A stretch of DNA of 38,772 bases. Source: a virus. The translations under genes were made by a program, and so were the position numbers. Location of the stretch: IMG/VR virus record IMGVR_UViG_3300010412_000037, positions 1-38,772 of that record; one strand, given 5' to 3'. Shown in pieces: positions 19,769-29,937 of this stretch. The notes below the pieces were generated by a model. The model ran no database searches, was not told where the DNA came from, and was given only the letters and a program-made list of their open reading frames with translations. The number at the start of each line of letters is the position of its first letter. The stretch's first letter is position 1.

Positions 19769-22700
19769 TGGAGCGCTGCCTTTGCCAGTGGAGAGCCGGG
19801 GAGCGACCTGAACACGAGCTTGGACCAGCTGTCCTGCGGGCTGCCCGCAAGCGTTTGCATCGCTTGAAGCATGTGCCCGCCTGTGGGACCGATGAACGAC
19901 TGCCCAGGTACGCCATTTCGATTGAGGTCTTCTATGGCATCCACACCGAACCCCGCGGTGCCGAGCACTGCGGTGTTCTTGGCGGCGGTGGCCAGGAAGT
20001 TTTCAAGCGAAATGTCCACGCCCTTTCCTAGCAGCATGGCTTTGCTCCAACTTGTAGCTACGGAGAACGGGATGAGGGACATCATTATGGCAAACGGAAC
20101 GACGTTGCCGTAGTCGGTTTCCTTGTTGACGTACTTCCAGAACACCTGCTGGAACGAGTAGGTGAACTGCTTCAGGTGGAAGATCAGCATGAAGCGCGGA
20201 TCAGAGCCCCAGATCGGACGGTGCGCAGCGTTCGGGCGGATGGCCGCTCCGTCGACGAAGCGGAAGATCGCCTGCTGGACCTTGTTGGCCGCAGCCTGCA
20301 CGTCCGGGTGGTCGACAGGCTTCTTGAGCCTCTTCGCCCATTGGGTATCGAGCACCAGCAGCTTGGCGTCCTTCGTCCCGGGCCGGTCGAACTTGATGTC
20401 CTTCATGTCGAGGCCAAGCTCTTCCAGGTACCGCGCGCTGTCGCCCTTCGGGTCGTTCTTCTCGATTACGTTCTGGTAGTGCTTCCTGATGAAGGCCGTG
20501 GAGGCGAGCATGCCCGCGGTACGCATGCTGCGGTTCCACGACTGCATGCCGGTCCACTTGAAGAACTTGTCGTTGACGCGCTTGGCGAACCCGCCGATAT
20601 ACACGCCGTCGTAGGCCATGCCGTAGTTGGCCATCTCTGCGTTGTCGTCGAGCAGGCCAAGCAGCTCAGCCATCTCTTCCTGCACGGTCCGCGGCTGTCC
20701 ACGGAGATCGCGGACGATGTCGCCAATGCCCCGCTGGAAAGCTTTCCAGGCCTGGGTCATGTCGTGCGAGCGTACGGCTATGCCCACGACGTCCATGAAG
20801 TTGTTCACCAGCACCATGGGGAGCAGCACGACGTTCTCGTACGCCATGATCGTCTGCATGATGCTGCGCGTGTCGCGATCCATGTCGTGCCCGAGGGTTC
20901 CGTTGAGCGCGGCGACGGCGTTTTCAGCCATGCGCTCCTGGTCGGGAGTGGCCCCCTGCTCGCTCGCTTCCTGGAGCTTCTGTACGATGACCTGGCCGCG
21001 CGAACCGAACTGCTTCGTGTACTCGGCGCGGTGCACGGCCTGGTACGTGTACCTGGTCAGGATGTTGACCAGGTCCTGGTTCTGGAACTTCGCGAACGCC
21101 GCGGCGTTGCTCGGCTTGATGAAGTCGAGCTTGATGTTCGACGCGCTCTGGAAGTACGGCGAGTACGCCTGCTCGCTGCCGAGCGGGATCTGGTCTTCGT
21201 TCACAAGGTCATCAGCCAGGCGGTTGATGCGGGTGTCGCTCCATCCGCTGTGCTGCTTCACCAGCGCCAGGAACTCGTCGCGATTCTGGTTGATGAGCTC
21301 GTAGTCCCACATGCGCGGGAAGTAGTTGTACGAGACCTGGCGCAGCGGTACACGTTCGATGGTCTTGGCCCACCGGACGTTGCCGTCCTTGTCCTTCTGC
21401 TCGCCGTACCTGATGAACGTCTCTTCGACCTTGGCGTCCTTCAGGTACTGGAACATCTCGCCGAGGTAGTCGCGGACTGCCTTCACGATTGGGTCTTTCG
21501 AATCCTCACGCGACTGCAGCGCGAGCAGTGCCTTGGACAGCTGCTCCTGGCTGGCGCCCTTCAGCACGTTCTTCTGCTTGGCCGACCACTTGTTGTGCTC
21601 GATGGCCCGCTTCTGCAGGAAGGACAGCTTGCCGTGCTCGCTGTCCGTCTCCTTGTGGTACATGTCGGCCAGCTCGCGGTACGCCTTGATGTTCGTGTCG
21701 CGCAGCCTGTCCGTCGACGAACGGAACAGCGCCTCGCCCATCTTCCACGCCGGCCCGGTCATGCGCTCAAGGCGCTCGCCCAGCGTCCGTAGCTTCGCGT
21801 CACGGATGATGCTGCCAGCCACGGACACGTTGTTGTCGCTGAAGCGCCCTTCGTCGAAGGAGTTCATCAGCGCCAGGGCCTTCTCGTTGTGCGTGACGAT
21901 GCCGATGAGGTCGCGGAGGAACCGGAGCATCCGCTCGAAGAAGCTGCGGGCGGTCGGGGAGATGTCGCTGTTCGTGATGACGCCGGCGCGCCAGAACTGG
22001 AACATGTACGCGACGGCTTCCTCGGGGTCGTTCTTGACTTGTTCCCAGGCCGCCGGGTGCTTCTTCGCCAGCTCGGCCTTGAGCTTGCGCTGCACAGCGG
22101 CGCCGCGCGCGGCGCGCACCAGCGACGCGTATCCGTTGCGCAGCTCTATCGGCGCGCTCGGGTGCGTCAGCAGCGACACGAAGCTGTGCATGGCTTCGTG
22201 ATGTGCCGTGCTCTCCGCGGCGGCCATGCCGATGTCGCCCGCCAGCTCGAGGATGCGCCGGCCGGTGCCGTCCTTGAAGAAGGCGCCCGCGCCGCCGATG
22301 TCGAATGCCCGGCGGAACTTGACCTCGGCCTGCTTGCCGATGAGCCTCCAGACCTCTTCCTTCAGGGCGTCGCGCTGCTCTTTCGTGAGGTTCTTCTCGG
22401 CGTTGAAGAAGTTCTGCCGGTTGAAGTCCTTGCCGGTCACCGCGGCAACGGTCGCGGCGGCGGGTGTACGGTCCCATTCGCTGCCCAGGGCCGGAGCGAG
22501 CTGGTTGTCGGACGCCGGCCGCTGCTGCGGGGCTTCCTTGGCCTGGTGGCCCAGCGCCTCGGGAAGGGCCGGAGTGACCAGCGGCGGAACCGGCTTGGGC
22601 GGCTTGCCGCGCATTCCAGCGGCTTCCGCGATGCCCTCCAGCGACGGCTTGAGCTCCTGCACCGGGGCGTTGCCCGGGACAGGGCCCTTGTCGACGCGCG

Positions 22701-25359
22701 CCGGGGCGCGCTTGAGGGCGTCCAGGTTCTCTCCGGTCTCCTCCTGCACGCGGCGTACCTGCGGCGTGCGGCGCTCGATGGCCTCCTGCCCCTCGGTCAT
22801 TTCCTGTGTGCTGGCAGCTCCGGCACCCAGGCCTTCCTCGAAGCTCTCACCCCGCAGCTCCATGACCAGGTTCCGATACGAGCCGCGGCCGTGGCGCAGG
22901 CTGGAGAGGCGCGCCTTGGCCTTCTTTCTCTGCTCGATCAGCGCTTCCCGTTCCAAGGCCGACGCTTCTTCGACGGCGGCGTCCAGCCGGGCGATGTCTG
23001 CCTGTAGGTCGAGGATGGGCTTGTCGTATGCGGCGGCCTCGGCGTCAGCGGCCTCAATAGCCAGCGCGGTGTCGTCTGGGCCCATGGTCGCGTAGTCGCG
23101 GAGCATGTCCTGCATCTCGGCGGGAGTCAGCTCCATTCCGGCGTTATCTTCCGCCAACGCCTGAGTCAGCTCGCTCTGCGGCGGGAGCCCAGTCGCGAGC
23201 TGCACGTCGGCCTGCAAGAACTGCTTGCGGGAGGCCTTCACCAGAGCGCCGTACGTGATGGTCTTGCCGTCCTTGCCGGGCATGCGCCACACAGGCATGT
23301 CGGCGCGCAAGCCGAGCTTGTCGCGCTTCCCCTGCTCATTCGGTACCGCGGCCTCGTTCAGCGTATAGCCGCGGTTCATGACCTTGCGGATGCCTTCGTC
23401 GAGCATCGACTTCAGGTACGGCAGGAAGTCTTCGCCCTTGGCGTTCAGCCTGGACTGGGCTTCGGCGTCGCGCTTGAGCTCAGTGGCCAGGATCGCGGAC
23501 GCGTTGAGTTTCAGCGGCCTGCCGTCCTTCCAGAAGTTCAGGGTCGACGGGCCATCTGCGCGCTTGAACTTCTGCCGTGCGTACTGCTGAATGTCCCGGT
23601 CGGAAGCCGTGACGTCGTCGCCCGGAAGCGCCTCGGTCCGGATGATGTTCAGCCCGGAGAGGATCTCGTCGGCGCCAGTGTCCAGATTCAGCGAGCTCCA
23701 CAGCATCTTCAGCTGATTCGCTTCCTTCTCGATGGCCGCGCGTTGCTTGCCCGGGGGAGTCTTCCTGTACTGGTCGCGTAAGCGCTGCATACGCGGCTCG
23801 TAGTTCGACAGGGCTTCGCGCATGCGCTGCAGCTCGGCTTCGGGCTCGATGCCGTTTTCCAGCGCGTACTCGAGCATGTTCTGCGGTCCGTACGTGCGGC
23901 TGTTGCGGTTGTTCGGGTCGGTCTTCAGCGCGCCAATGTCTCGAAGTGACTTGTACGCGCTTGGAGGGGGCTTTCCAACGAACGGCAGGCCTGTCTTCGC
24001 TTCCTTGAAGTGATAGCTGGCCTTCGGAGCCGTCTCGTCGACGATGCTCGACCCTTCTTCCGGACCGACGCCGCTTTCCCACAGCGTCTCCCTCTCGTGC
24101 TTCGGGACTGCGCTCTGGTAGTGCTCGAACAGCGCGTCGGCCTTTTCCCAGTCCGGCTTTCCTTTCTCTCCGACAAGCTCGGCGATGACCGCGCGGAACG
24201 GATCCATGTCGGGCGTCATGCCGGGGTTGTTGGCGATGCCGAAGCGGCCCTCGCCGCGTACGTAGGCGTCGATCTCCTGCGCGAGCTGGCGGACGTCGAC
24301 GTTGGCGCTCAGCTGCGAGAAGCGCTTCTCGCCGATGGCCTTGATCAGGTAGCTGTCCTGCTCGGACAGGTCTTCCTCCGCGGAAGCGATGCCCGTGAAC
24401 ATCTTGCTGTACTTCTTCTCGCCGTTCGGATTCCGGAGCGCGTCCAGGATCTCGGGCATCGTCTTGCCTTCCATGCTGGCTGCGAACTCGCGCGCCTTCT
24501 GGACGGGGTTCTTGAACGAGTCGAGGATGCTGCCAGTGTCCGCACCGTCGCCGACCTGGGTGGGCATGGCGCCGGCCACTCCCGCCATCGGCGCGGAGCC
24601 GATGGCACCCTGGATGACGGACTCGCGCACGTCGCGGACGTCGCCGCTGGTGTCGCGGTTCGGATCGAGCAGGGTCTTGGTCCCAATGCCTGCAACCTCC
24701 TGCACGCCCTCGGTGAGACCCTCCGCACCCATGTGCTGCGCAACACGCCCCGGGTAGCCGAGGTTCTTGCCGACTGCGCGCAGAGGACCGCGTCCGAAGA
24801 TGTTCAGGAAGGGCACGGACTCGAGTGCGGTATTCACAAGGCCCTTGCCGGTGCTGGCTGCGAACGCAGCGCGCGGATCTGCGCCCTGAGCTTCCTCGCT
24901 CATGGCGGTCTCGCCCGCTTCGATGGGGAACATCGTCGCGAGGCCGAGCTTCGGATTGCGCGTCGCCGCGGCGACAGCAAGGCCGGGCGCGTACGAGGTC
25001 AGGGCGTTGGCGACAGCGCCTGCGCCGTATCGCAGCGCTTCGTGCGGTGACCCGACTTCCGTGACGTCCTGGATCGTACTGACGCCGGCCTCTCCAGCGC
25101 GGCGCTGAAAACCGCGTGCGGCCTCCTCAACGGGAGCAGCCAGGCGGTCCTGGCCGAGCATACGCAGGCCGGTGCCCACGTACGACAGCGGCCCGGCGGC
25201 CAGCGAACCGAGCCGGGATTGTGTGACGCGCCGGCCGAACTCGCCACCGGTGACGTCCAGCCCCGCGCGGAAGCTGTCGTACGGCGTCGTGGAAGGCGGC
25301 GCGGCCGGGACTTCCTCTTCTGGCGCCAGGATGTCCGCAAGCCTCCGCAGGCCAGCCAT
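19765..25359 (-). CDS. Very large probable internal virion protein with zinc-peptidase signature
   Basis: The gene encodes 1864 residues, the largest complete gene here. It starts at a TAATG junction with AGGGG upstream. About residue 1051 there is AESTAHHEAMHSFVSLL; H1054-E1055-A-M-H1058 is an HExxH motif. E1113/E1114 in DPEEAVAYMFQFW could be the third ligand, about 55 residues later, as in gluzincins. The C-terminal half resembles the helical 'large polyvalent protein' type (for example YFPRMWDYELINQNRDEFLA). Proteins of this size and kind in podovirus-like phages are packed in the capsid and injected with the DNA. A long Ala/Pro/Glu-rich linker spans about 860-970. Location and function are inferred. 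Confidence 0.7.
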   Translation of the reverse strand: MAGLRRLADILAPEEEVPAAPPSTTPYDSFRAGLDVTGGEFGRRVTQSRLGSLAAGPLSYVGTGLRMLGQDRLAAPVEEAARGFQRRAGEAGVSTIQDVTEVGSPHEALRYGAGAVANALTSYAPGLAVAAATRNPKLGLATMFPIEAGETAMSEEAQGADPRAAFAASTGKGLVNTALESVPFLNIFGRGPLRAVGKNLGYPGRVAQHMGAEGLTEGVQEVAGIGTKTLLDPNRDTSGDVRDVRESVIQGAIGSAPMAGVAGAMPTQVGDGADTGSILDSFKNPVQKAREFAASMEGKTMPEILDALRNPNGEKKYSKMFTGIASAEEDLSEQDSYLIKAIGEKRFSQLSANVDVRQLAQEIDAYVRGEGRFGIANNPGMTPDMDPFRAVIAELVGEKGKPDWEKADALFEHYQSAVPKHERETLWESGVGPEEGSSIVDETAPKASYHFKEAKTGLPFVGKPPPSAYKSLRDIGALKTDPNNRNSRTYGPQNMLEYALENGIEPEAELQRMREALSNYEPRMQRLRDQYRKTPPGKQRAAIEKEANQLKMLWSSLNLDTGADEILSGLNIIRTEALPGDDVTASDRDIQQYARQKFKRADGPSTLNFWKDGRPLKLNASAILATELKRDAEAQSRLNAKGEDFLPYLKSMLDEGIRKVMNRGYTLNEAAVPNEQGKRDKLGLRADMPVWRMPGKDGKTITYGALVKASRKQFLQADVQLATGLPPQSELTQALAEDNAGMELTPAEMQDMLRDYATMGPDDTALAIEAADAEAAAYDKPILDLQADIARLDAAVEEASALEREALIEQRKKAKARLSSLRHGRGSYRNLVMELRGESFEEGLGAGAASTQEMTEGQEAIERRTPQVRRVQEETGENLDALKRAPARVDKGPVPGNAPVQELKPSLEGIAEAAGMRGKPPKPVPPLVTPALPEALGHQAKEAPQQRPASDNQLAPALGSEWDRTPAAATVAAVTGKDFNRQNFFNAEKNLTKEQRDALKEEVWRLIGKQAEVKFRRAFDIGGAGAFFKDGTGRRILELAGDIGMAAAESTAHHEAMHSFVSLLTHPSAPIELRNGYASLVRAARGAAVQRKLKAELAKKHPAAWEQVKNDPEEAVAYMFQFWRAGVITNSDISPTARSFFERMLRFLRDLIGIVTHNEKALALMNSFDEGRFSDNNVSVAGSIIRDAKLRTLGERLERMTGPAWKMGEALFRSSTDRLRDTNIKAYRELADMYHKETDSEHGKLSFLQKRAIEHNKWSAKQKNVLKGASQEQLSKALLALQSREDSKDPIVKAVRDYLGEMFQYLKDAKVEETFIRYGEQKDKDGNVRWAKTIERVPLRQVSYNYFPRMWDYELINQNRDEFLALVKQHSGWSDTRINRLADDLVNEDQIPLGSEQAYSPYFQSASNIKLDFIKPSNAAAFAKFQNQDLVNILTRYTYQAVHRAEYTKQFGSRGQVIVQKLQEASEQGATPDQERMAENAVAALNGTLGHDMDRDTRSIMQTIMAYENVVLLPMVLVNNFMDVVGIAVRSHDMTQAWKAFQRGIGDIVRDLRGQPRTVQEEMAELLGLLDDNAEMANYGMAYDGVYIGGFAKRVNDKFFKWTGMQSWNRSMRTAGMLASTAFIRKHYQNVIEKNDPKGDSARYLEELGLDMKDIKFDRPGTKDAKLLVLDTQWAKRLKKPVDHPDVQAAANKVQQAIFRFVDGAAIRPNAAHRPIWGSDPRFMLIFHLKQFTYSFQQVFWKYVNKETDYGNVVPFAIMMSLIPFSVATSWSKAMLLGKGVDISLENFLATAAKNTAVLGTAGFGVDAIEDLNRNGVPGQSFIGPTGGHMLQAMQTLAGSPQDSWSKLVFRSLPGSPLAKAALQ

Positions 25360-28073
25360 TAGCGCCCCCTACGACGCAGCAGTTCGTGATAGGCGGTCGT
25401 CCTGTCGACGTCAGGCAGCTGACCGAAGTGGAACGTGTCGGTGTTCCCGTACCTGTACTGGTCGGCATCCACGGGGCCGACCTCGGTGAGCAGCTCGTCC
25501 TGCCACACGCCGGGCTCCGCACCCGTGGGTTGGTACCGTCGCAGGTTCTTCGACGTGCCGCTCGGGCTCCGGATCCCCAGCAACTCCATGAATTTGTTGG
25601 AGAAAGAGGAGTTGTCCATGTCCACCGCGTTGGCCTCGTCGGCCGCCTGGAACAGCGCGTTGCGCTGCTCGGCGCTGAGCGAGCCGAGCGAGAGGTTGTT
25701 CTGGCTGAGCGTGAACATGATGCGGTCCATCGACTTGTTGTACTGCGCCCGGGTTTCGGGCGTGGCGTCCTTGGCGTCGAGGCCGTAGCGGGTAGCCAGC
25801 TCCTTGGCCAGCGAGTCGGCGTTCTTCGTGTTGCGCTCGTCGGCGGCCTTCCTTTCCTCGCCGGTCAACTTGCGCTCGTCGAACTTCAGGCGCGCGGCCG
25901 CGGTCGCTGCGGTCGAAGCGGCGCCCTGGCGAATTGCGTCGGTGCGGGCCAGGTGGGCCTTGGCCATCTCCTCGGCCTGGTACTGATCGACGTCGGTCTT
26001 GCGCATCAGCTGCGCTTGCGTCGCGCGCAGCGCGGTGCCCTTGCGCTCCTGTTCCAGCCCTTCCTTGGCCGCGTCGATGTCCTGCTTGCGGCGCAGGATG
26101 CTGCTCTTCGAGCCGGTGTCCGACTTGAACTTGGCCATGTCGAGGTCGCGCTCCGCGGCGGTCCTGCCGAAGCGGTCGCGCTCGGGTTCGGCGGTCGACT
26201 CGAGGTAGCCAATTTGGCGGTCGCGCGCGGCCTTGGCTTCTGCCGTGTCGTTCGCGGTCTGTGCATCCACGGACATCTGCCTGATCTGGTTCTCCCGCGC
26301 CCGCGCGGCCAGGTCGCCGCGCATGTCGAAGCTGCTGACAGTGCCGCCCTTCATCCCGGCCAGCGCCTCGTCGCGCGGCAGGTTGGTATAGAGCGGACTG
26401 CGCAGGCCTTCTCCGGTGATGCGGTTGATCCCCGTTCCCGGCGGGCCGGCGGGGGTCTCCTGCACGTTCGGCTGCGGCGTCATCAGGGCGTTGTCCAGCG
26501 AGCGCAGACCGGAGACGTTGTTGATCATGTTCTCCGTTCCGGCCGTGTTGCCCGGAGCGCCGACCGCGCGGAGCTGCTCGGCCTTGTCGGACGGCATCTG
26601 CTTGTCCGTGAGACCGTAACGCCGCGCGAGCGCCATGACTGCATCGGGGGCGAAGTAGCCAGCCGTACCGCCAGTGAGGCCGCCGACCACCGTACCTACC
26701 GGTCCAGCGACCGACCCCAGGCCCGCCCCGAAGGCCGCGCCGCCCGCGGCGCCGCCGAAACGCGAGATGCCTTCAACCACCCGATCCGTCTTGTCTTCGG
26801 CGGTCATTCCGGGGGTGTCCATGTCTTGTTTGGCGTTGTACGCCTCGAGCCCTACGCCCGCAGGCAGAGCCATGCGGCCGATGGCACCCATGCCGGCGCC
26901 AGGGAGTTTGCGCAGTACGCTGCCGACCGCACGGCCTGCCTGCCGAGAGAAAGGCACGCTCGGCTTAGGAGCGGCGGCCTCCGGGCCCATGAGCGAGGAG
27001 CCCGTCGAGCTGAACTGCACGTTCGTCGGGTTCAGGCGGCGTGCTTCCGCCGCGCGCTGTACGGCAGAGCCGTAGCCGCCCGGGTCCGCCGCGGCCTTGG
27101 CCGCACGGAAGTCCTGCATCGTGGCGTTGCCGACTTCGATCCCCGCGGTCGGGGCCTTGAAGCCAGGAACCCGCTCCATCGCGCCCTGGGCTGCGCCCAC
27201 GGTCGGGCCGAACTTCCCGCGCAGGGCCGTGCCGGCCTCGTCAGCCAGGTTGCCGGCGTCGGACCACGCTTTCTCGCCCACGCTTTTTACGGTGTTGCCG
27301 ACAGCGCCGACCGTCGAGCGCAGCGTCGGGTTCGATGCGGCGGTGGAATACGCTCCCTTCGCGGCCTCCCACCCAGCCTTGGCCGCGTCCACCCCAGCGT
27401 CTACCGCGCCTTGGGCTGCGCTCGCCGCCTTGAATGCGCTGCGCGTCGGGTTCGACGCGGCGGTGGAATATGCTCCCTTGGCGGCCTGCCACCCAGCCTT
27501 GGCCGCTTCCACCCCGGCGTCTACCGCGCCTTGGGCTGTGCTCGCCACCTTGAATGCGCCGCGCTTCAGCGGGTCGATCCACTCGCCCATTGCGGCGTGC
27601 GGGACGCCGTCTACCATCTTGGCACCCGGCTGTCGGCCGGTCGTGCGCAGCACCAGCCTGTCCAGCGCCTTCGGGCCACCAACGGCCTGCACGGTCGCGG
27701 CCGGCAGGATGTACTCGCCGTCGCTCACGCGGAGCTCGTCGCCGTCGTCGTCGAACGCAGGAACCTTGTCGTCGCGCGGACCGCCCGGGCCCTTCACTTC
27801 GCCGCCGTGCTGGAAGCCGAGGATGTTGCGCAGCAGGCCGCGCGGCTTGTAGTCCGGATGCGGCTTGACGCGCTCTGGCTCCTTCGGAGCTTCCTTCTTC
27901 GGTTGCGCGTCCGCGGGCTTGGCACTCACGGCCTTGTCTACAGCGCCGTCGATCTGCTCCTTGCGGTTGCGCAGCGCGTTCGCCGCAGTCATGACGGTGC
28001 CGCCATCCGCATATGCGCGGAGCGCCGACTTCAGCTCGAACTCCTTCGTCATGTTCGACTTCGTCTTTTTCAT
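25359..28073 (-). CDS. Large probable internal virion protein with tandem duplication
   Basis: The gene encodes 904 residues from ATG 28073 with GGAG 5 bases upstream; an upstream start at 28115 would overlap the previous gene. Near the N-terminus, DGEYILPAATVQAVGGPKAL resembles the 'DGEYV(I/L)PA' motif found in many phage virion proteins. Residues about 170-250 consist of two 40-residue copies (AAKAGWQAAKGAYSTAASNP and near-identical). A Gly-rich hydrophobic stretch (about 455-495) could be membrane-interacting. The last third is charged and helical. It precedes the 1864-residue protein, supporting a shared internal-core or ejection role. Confidence 0.65.
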   Translation of the reverse strand: MKKTKSNMTKEFELKSALRAYADGGTVMTAANALRNRKEQIDGAVDKAVSAKPADAQPKKEAPKEPERVKPHPDYKPRGLLRNILGFQHGGEVKGPGGPRDDKVPAFDDDGDELRVSDGEYILPAATVQAVGGPKALDRLVLRTTGRQPGAKMVDGVPHAAMGEWIDPLKRGAFKVASTAQGAVDAGVEAAKAGWQAAKGAYSTAASNPTRSAFKAASAAQGAVDAGVDAAKAGWEAAKGAYSTAASNPTLRSTVGAVGNTVKSVGEKAWSDAGNLADEAGTALRGKFGPTVGAAQGAMERVPGFKAPTAGIEVGNATMQDFRAAKAAADPGGYGSAVQRAAEARRLNPTNVQFSSTGSSLMGPEAAAPKPSVPFSRQAGRAVGSVLRKLPGAGMGAIGRMALPAGVGLEAYNAKQDMDTPGMTAEDKTDRVVEGISRFGGAAGGAAFGAGLGSVAGPVGTVVGGLTGGTAGYFAPDAVMALARRYGLTDKQMPSDKAEQLRAVGAPGNTAGTENMINNVSGLRSLDNALMTPQPNVQETPAGPPGTGINRITGEGLRSPLYTNLPRDEALAGMKGGTVSSFDMRGDLAARARENQIRQMSVDAQTANDTAEAKAARDRQIGYLESTAEPERDRFGRTAAERDLDMAKFKSDTGSKSSILRRKQDIDAAKEGLEQERKGTALRATQAQLMRKTDVDQYQAEEMAKAHLARTDAIRQGAASTAATAAARLKFDERKLTGEERKAADERNTKNADSLAKELATRYGLDAKDATPETRAQYNKSMDRIMFTLSQNNLSLGSLSAEQRNALFQAADEANAVDMDNSSFSNKFMELLGIRSPSGTSKNLRRYQPTGAEPGVWQDELLTEVGPVDADQYRYGNTDTFHFGQLPDVDRTTAYHELLRRRGR
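27325..27564. repeat. Tandem duplication of a 120-base unit
   Basis: Bases 27325-27444 and 27445-27564 are two adjacent, near-identical copies with an exact 120-base period inside the 904-residue gene. The encoded 40-residue units are helical and Ala-rich. The copies differ at a modest number of positions, several of them synonymous, so the duplication appears relatively recent but is being maintained in frame. Confidence 0.9.
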
Positions 28074-28083
28074 GCCAGCTCCG

Positions 28084-29937
28084 TCACTGCTGAATGTTGT
28101 AGTTGATTCCGACACCGGCGCTTCCCGAGAAGCTCATTGCCAGGTGCACCGCGCTCATCGCGCCAGCGGCAAGCTGCGCGGAGTACTGGGCCATCATCCG
28201 CAGGCTCTCTGCGTTCAGGTTGCCCAGCTTGATTACCCGCTCTGCTTCCGCGGCGTACTTGGCGATCTCGGCCTGGTACAGCGCCACGGAGTTGCGGATG
28301 GCACCCTCTACGCGCTTCACGTTCAGTTCTGCGTACGCAGTGCCGGTCTGGGCTTCAGCCACGAACTTCTGAAGCTGCGCCCTGTAGTTGTCCGATTTCG
28401 TCGCGAAGATCGACGACGTCGACGTGACCTTGGCTTTCTCGGCTTCGATCAGCGCAGCGAAGCGCGTCGTGTCGTTCTGCGCAGCGTTGATGAGTGCGTC
28501 TACCTTGCGGAGCGACACGCTTGCGAAGGTCTCCTTCGCGCGCAGCTTCGCCATGTACACGTTCGCCTCGGCGTTGATGACGCCAACCTTCGCAGCTTCG
28601 GCCTCGACCTGGGAGCGGTATGCGTCGACGCGGGTCTTGTCACCCTGGAGCTGGGCGATGTACGCGTCGATCTCGCTCTTGAACATGTCGATCTTCAGTT
28701 TGTCCGCGTCGATCTTTGCCGTCGCAGCCTGCACTCGGGTCTTGTAGACGTCGGCGGAAGTCGCAAGCGCCTGCAGCCGGGCCTTGTACACCTCGACCAG
28801 CTGCTGATTGAGCTGACCAATCGCCTTCTGCGATTCGATCTGCGCCTTGTACGCTTCGAGCTTCGAGATCTCGGCGTCGACCTTCACTTTGAACACCGTG
28901 GCCTGCACGCCGTAGGCCTGCGAGCGAATGTTGAACGCCTGGACCTCGGCGTTGTAGATCGCAATGGCCTGGTCGATCCGCGCTTTCTCGATCTCGAGCC
29001 GGCGCTGAGCGACGTTGTTGAACAGGTTGATCTGCATGTTCTCGATGGCCACGCACTGCTGGACGGCCTGGTTGAGCTGCTGGATCAACGTCTCCTGCGC
29101 CTTGATGTACACGTCGCGGCTGAGCGACTGTCCCTTCAGCTGGCTGTCCTCGACGGTCGCGTTGACCTGGGCAGCAAGCATCCCCGGGGGCATGCTGTAT
29201 CCGCGCGAGGCGAACGTCTCGAACGCTTCGTTCACCGCCTTGACCGCCAGGGTGTCCTCGCGTCCGCGCGCCCGGTCAAACAGCGCCTGCTCGACGTCTG
29301 CCGGAAGACCGGACTTGCCGTTCATCATCTCGACGATCTTGGCCTTGACCAGGTCGAGCTCTTCCGAGGAGTACTCCGGCTCGCTCCACGCCAGGACCGA
29401 GCTCGGGGCCGAAGCGTCAAGCGTCGGCGCAGCGGTGTCGAACGTCGGCAGTATGATGGGAGTGAACGCCGGCAGCGTGATCGCGTGCAGCGCGTCCAGT
29501 CCAGGTTCTGCGAACGACGGCTCCGACGGCAGGGTGATGTCGCTCACCGCAGGCTTGTCCGGAACCGGGTAGCTTCCCACCGACGGGATCGTGGTCGGGA
29601 ACGAGATGCTGGCGATGGACGGATCGAAGTCCGGCATCGTCGGGTCGATACCGGCGATGGCCGAGTCGATGTCGCGCTCGTTCGGCTCAGTTACATCGAA
29701 GTCGCTGATGTTCGGCGTGCTGGGCTCTGCGGGCGGCGAGCCGAACGTGGGTGTCACGTCGCTTCCGGCGCCGGGATCGGCATACACAGGCGGCGGCGTG
29801 AGCGCCGGCAGCGGCAAATCTGCCAGATCGTTCGCGTACCCCTCAAACCTAGACAGCAGGCTGTTGGTGAGGGTATTCAGCGACCCGAGCTGGGCGACGA
29901 TCTGGTTGTAACTGCCTTGAACGAGGTCTTCGACCAT
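28084..29937 (-). CDS. Coiled-coil virion protein
   Basis: The gene encodes 617 residues and begins at a TGATG junction with GAGAGG upstream. Residues about 45-185 are Pro/Asp/Ser-rich with repeated 'P-x-F/I' spacing and probably extended. Residues about 200-580 are long coiled-coil helices (for example EVQAFNIRSQAYGVQATVFK). The C-terminus has a Gly/Ser/Ala-rich tail (SFSGSAGVGINYNIQQ), seen in similar phage proteins. It is likely structural, possibly a tail or ejection component. Exact role unknown. Confidence 0.6.
   Translation of the reverse strand: MVEDLVQGSYNQIVAQLGSLNTLTNSLLSRFEGYANDLADLPLPALTPPPVYADPGAGSDVTPTFGSPPAEPSTPNISDFDVTEPNERDIDSAIAGIDPTMPDFDPSIASISFPTTIPSVGSYPVPDKPAVSDITLPSEPSFAEPGLDALHAITLPAFTPIILPTFDTAAPTLDASAPSSVLAWSEPEYSSEELDLVKAKIVEMMNGKSGLPADVEQALFDRARGREDTLAVKAVNEAFETFASRGYSMPPGMLAAQVNATVEDSQLKGQSLSRDVYIKAQETLIQQLNQAVQQCVAIENMQINLFNNVAQRRLEIEKARIDQAIAIYNAEVQAFNIRSQAYGVQATVFKVKVDAEISKLEAYKAQIESQKAIGQLNQQLVEVYKARLQALATSADVYKTRVQAATAKIDADKLKIDMFKSEIDAYIAQLQGDKTRVDAYRSQVEAEAAKVGVINAEANVYMAKLRAKETFASVSLRKVDALINAAQNDTTRFAALIEAEKAKVTSTSSIFATKSDNYRAQLQKFVAEAQTGTAYAELNVKRVEGAIRNSVALYQAEIAKYAAEAERVIKLGNLNAESLRMMAQYSAQLAAGAMSAVHLAMSFSGSAGVGINYNIQQ

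Noticed and set aside
20176-21792. A 538-codon + strand frame opposite the 1864-residue gene
   Set aside because: The same GC-bias effect; composition is Val/Leu/Arg/His-rich and without domains, while the - strand frame has a coherent protein with a zinc-peptidase signature.
25386-28106. A 906-codon open frame on the + strand opposite the 904-residue virion gene
   Set aside because: It mirrors the G/C-biased codons of the - strand gene, has a composition dominated by Arg, Val, Leu, Ala and His, contains no recognisable motif, and has no independent ribosome site context. Long antisense frames of this type recur opposite every large gene here.
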